A stretch of DNA of 64,000 nucleotides, from positions 410,930-474,929 of the forward strand of contig CAKOGP040001446.1 of assembly GCA_933822405.4 (NCBI GenBank). The letters are read 5' to 3'. The position numbers and the translations under genes are program-made. This stretch comes from Cylindrotheca closterium (Eukaryota > Bacillariophyta > Bacillariophyceae > Bacillariales > Bacillariaceae). Below are positions 62,949 to 64,000 of this stretch, in pieces. Numbering within the stretch: position 1 is the stretch's first letter; each line of letters starts with the position of its first letter. Under the pieces are notes generated by a model that saw only the letters and a program-made list of their open reading frames with translations, was not told the origin of the DNA and searched no databases.

Positions 62949-63907
62949 GTTGTCTGTTTGCACTGGGATACAGAATCTTTGATGCTGCCCCGGTCATAAT
63001 TCGGTGCAGAGCTTTGCCGTACTGTACCTGGTACGGTACCGGTACTCGTACCGATTCTACCTTCAACTTCATCCTGGTAGGTGATTTCAGCCAATGATCG
63101 TTAGTCGGATCAATCAACCACCACAAATCACCGACAAAGGAAAGTCACTGCGGTACGTGTACGGTACCGGTATCAATACATATTAATACCGGTAGTAATA
63201 AAATAAAATAACTCTACAGTACCGGTACGATATACCTGTTTATTGCTGTGATGTGCAGTATTTAAAATAATTCCGATCTTTGGGAATTTCGAGGTTTGGG
63301 GTCAACCAATCTCTTGGCTATCGTATTATGTATCGTACTGTACCGGTAATCGTACCGGTATAATACATTATACTGTAATGTTGTATTTTACCATCGTAGT
63401 ACATGTACTATCTCCATCAAGTTAGTATCTCACAAAACCATTTACACCTATCTCCACTACGGCCAGTTAATACTCATACGCTACTACTGGTAGCAGTTTC
63501 TTTTCATCATGTGTTACATCTTGTTCTCGTAAAACTGACCAGCCAGCATCATAGCATGGCACTGTCGCTGTATCTCATCACCAGGAAGCGCGCTGTAGTA
63601 GCGATGGATTCCCTATGACCACTTCTACTGGCTGCCCTAGAGCATTAGGTGATAGAATGATGAGAAACTGAAATTGCGTAGCACTAGAGTACATACGATG
63701 GTAGTACTGATATATTTTACTAACAAGAAGTGCCCACCCGTAACGTGACTGACTGGACTGCCGAGTCCCGAGCAGATGTATTAGAGCGATCGAAGGCCAA
63801 CGGTCATCGCCGAATATTCAGCCCAAGATCAATCATTCATCATCTACTCACAGCTGCTTCAGACCCCCGTAAATACACCCCAATAGCAATATCAATCACC
63901 GTCTATC
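62949..63907. repeat. Intergenic block dense in self-complementary GGTACCGGTAC elements
   Basis: These 959 bp without a supported gene carry many copies of the palindromic core TACCGGTA: 63018-63053, 63151-63172, 63186-63194, 63218-63229 and 63336-63362. AT-rich DNA lies between them. Short open frames (e.g. 63403-63618) have no recognisable content. Confidence 0.7.
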
Positions 63908-64000
63908 ATGTCCAACAGTAGCTACATCAACGCACTAGTACGCTCTCTCTACGAGGAGAGCCAGGAGCACAACGTTAGCACGTTAAGTGGAAGCCAGCCC
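63908..64000 (+). CDS. Probable 5' end of a gene running off the window
   Basis: An ATG at 63908 opens 31 codons with no stop before the window ends (MSNSSYINALVRSLYEESQE, then HNVSTLSGSQP). The composition is protein-like and the upstream DNA is non-coding. Too little is visible to assign a family. Confidence 0.4.
   Translation, partial: MSNSSYINALVRSLYEESQEHNVSTLSGSQP

Overview
The window is nuclear DNA of a photosynthetic stramenopile, most likely a diatom and probably a pennate one. Three things point there. A fatty-acid desaturase with an N-terminal cytochrome b5 domain closely resembles the known Phaeodactylum delta-5 desaturase. A sigma-70-like protein carries a signal peptide followed by a diatom-type plastid cleavage motif (GLA|FVP). 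The genes are compact and carry few, short GT-AG introns (about 55-170 bp). No species is claimed. I also looked for CRISPR arrays, insertion sequences, rRNA and viral genes and saw none. There is one assembly gap (43 N, 34963-35005).

Layout. 0-2.2 kb: the 5' part of a CTL/SLC44-like membrane protein running off the left edge, then tRNA-Ser(GCU) and a perfect hairpin. 2.2-8.7 kb: two divergent coiled-coil genes whose C-terminal regions are recognisably paralogous. 8.8-18.5 kb: a serine-rich unknown, an ankyrin-BTB protein, a mitochondrial ribosomal protein uL24, and dymeclin. 18.8-24.8 kb: SPT6 in three exons. 25-31 kb: an FSH serine hydrolase, an RRxS-repeat protein, and a divergent pair of a polyprenol/lipid kinase-like gene and ALG14. 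31-35 kb: a broken EF-hand gene, the PP4 catalytic subunit, and a secreted-type OTU protease. 35-46.4 kb: an F-box/MSP/multi-pass membrane protein, the delta-5 desaturase, and a USP32-like deubiquitinase with a C-terminal CaaX box. 46.6-53 kb: an importin-alpha-like ARM protein, a PX-SYLF protein, and a BIRC6-type E2 with SUMO-interacting motifs. 53.8-57.1 kb: two tandem HMG-box genes. 57.8-63 kb: an ankyrin protein, the plastid sigma-like factor, a Pro-Ala protein assembled from microexons, and a four-pass membrane protein. The right edge probably holds the start of one more gene.

There is no operon-like logic. Genes lie on both strands, often as divergent or convergent pairs with 60-500 bp between them. 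Several belong to ubiquitin signalling (OTU, USP, E2, F-box), but they are dispersed. The kinase-like/ALG14 pair may share a promoter and a lipid-linked glycan theme. Exon structures were worked out by eye from splice signals, reading frame and family conservation. Where the first codon of the longest open frame was not ATG, the start was moved to the first plausible ATG.

The most noteworthy items are: an OTU protease whose catalytic cysteine sits alone on a 30-nt frame-preserving exon; the Pro-Ala protein built from phase-1 microexons; an EF-hand gene with at least three independent lesions; a sigma-like protein with an acidic linker in place of region 3; and an unusual F-box + MSP + membrane architecture. 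Intergenic DNA is dotted with the self-complementary element GGTACCGGTAC.
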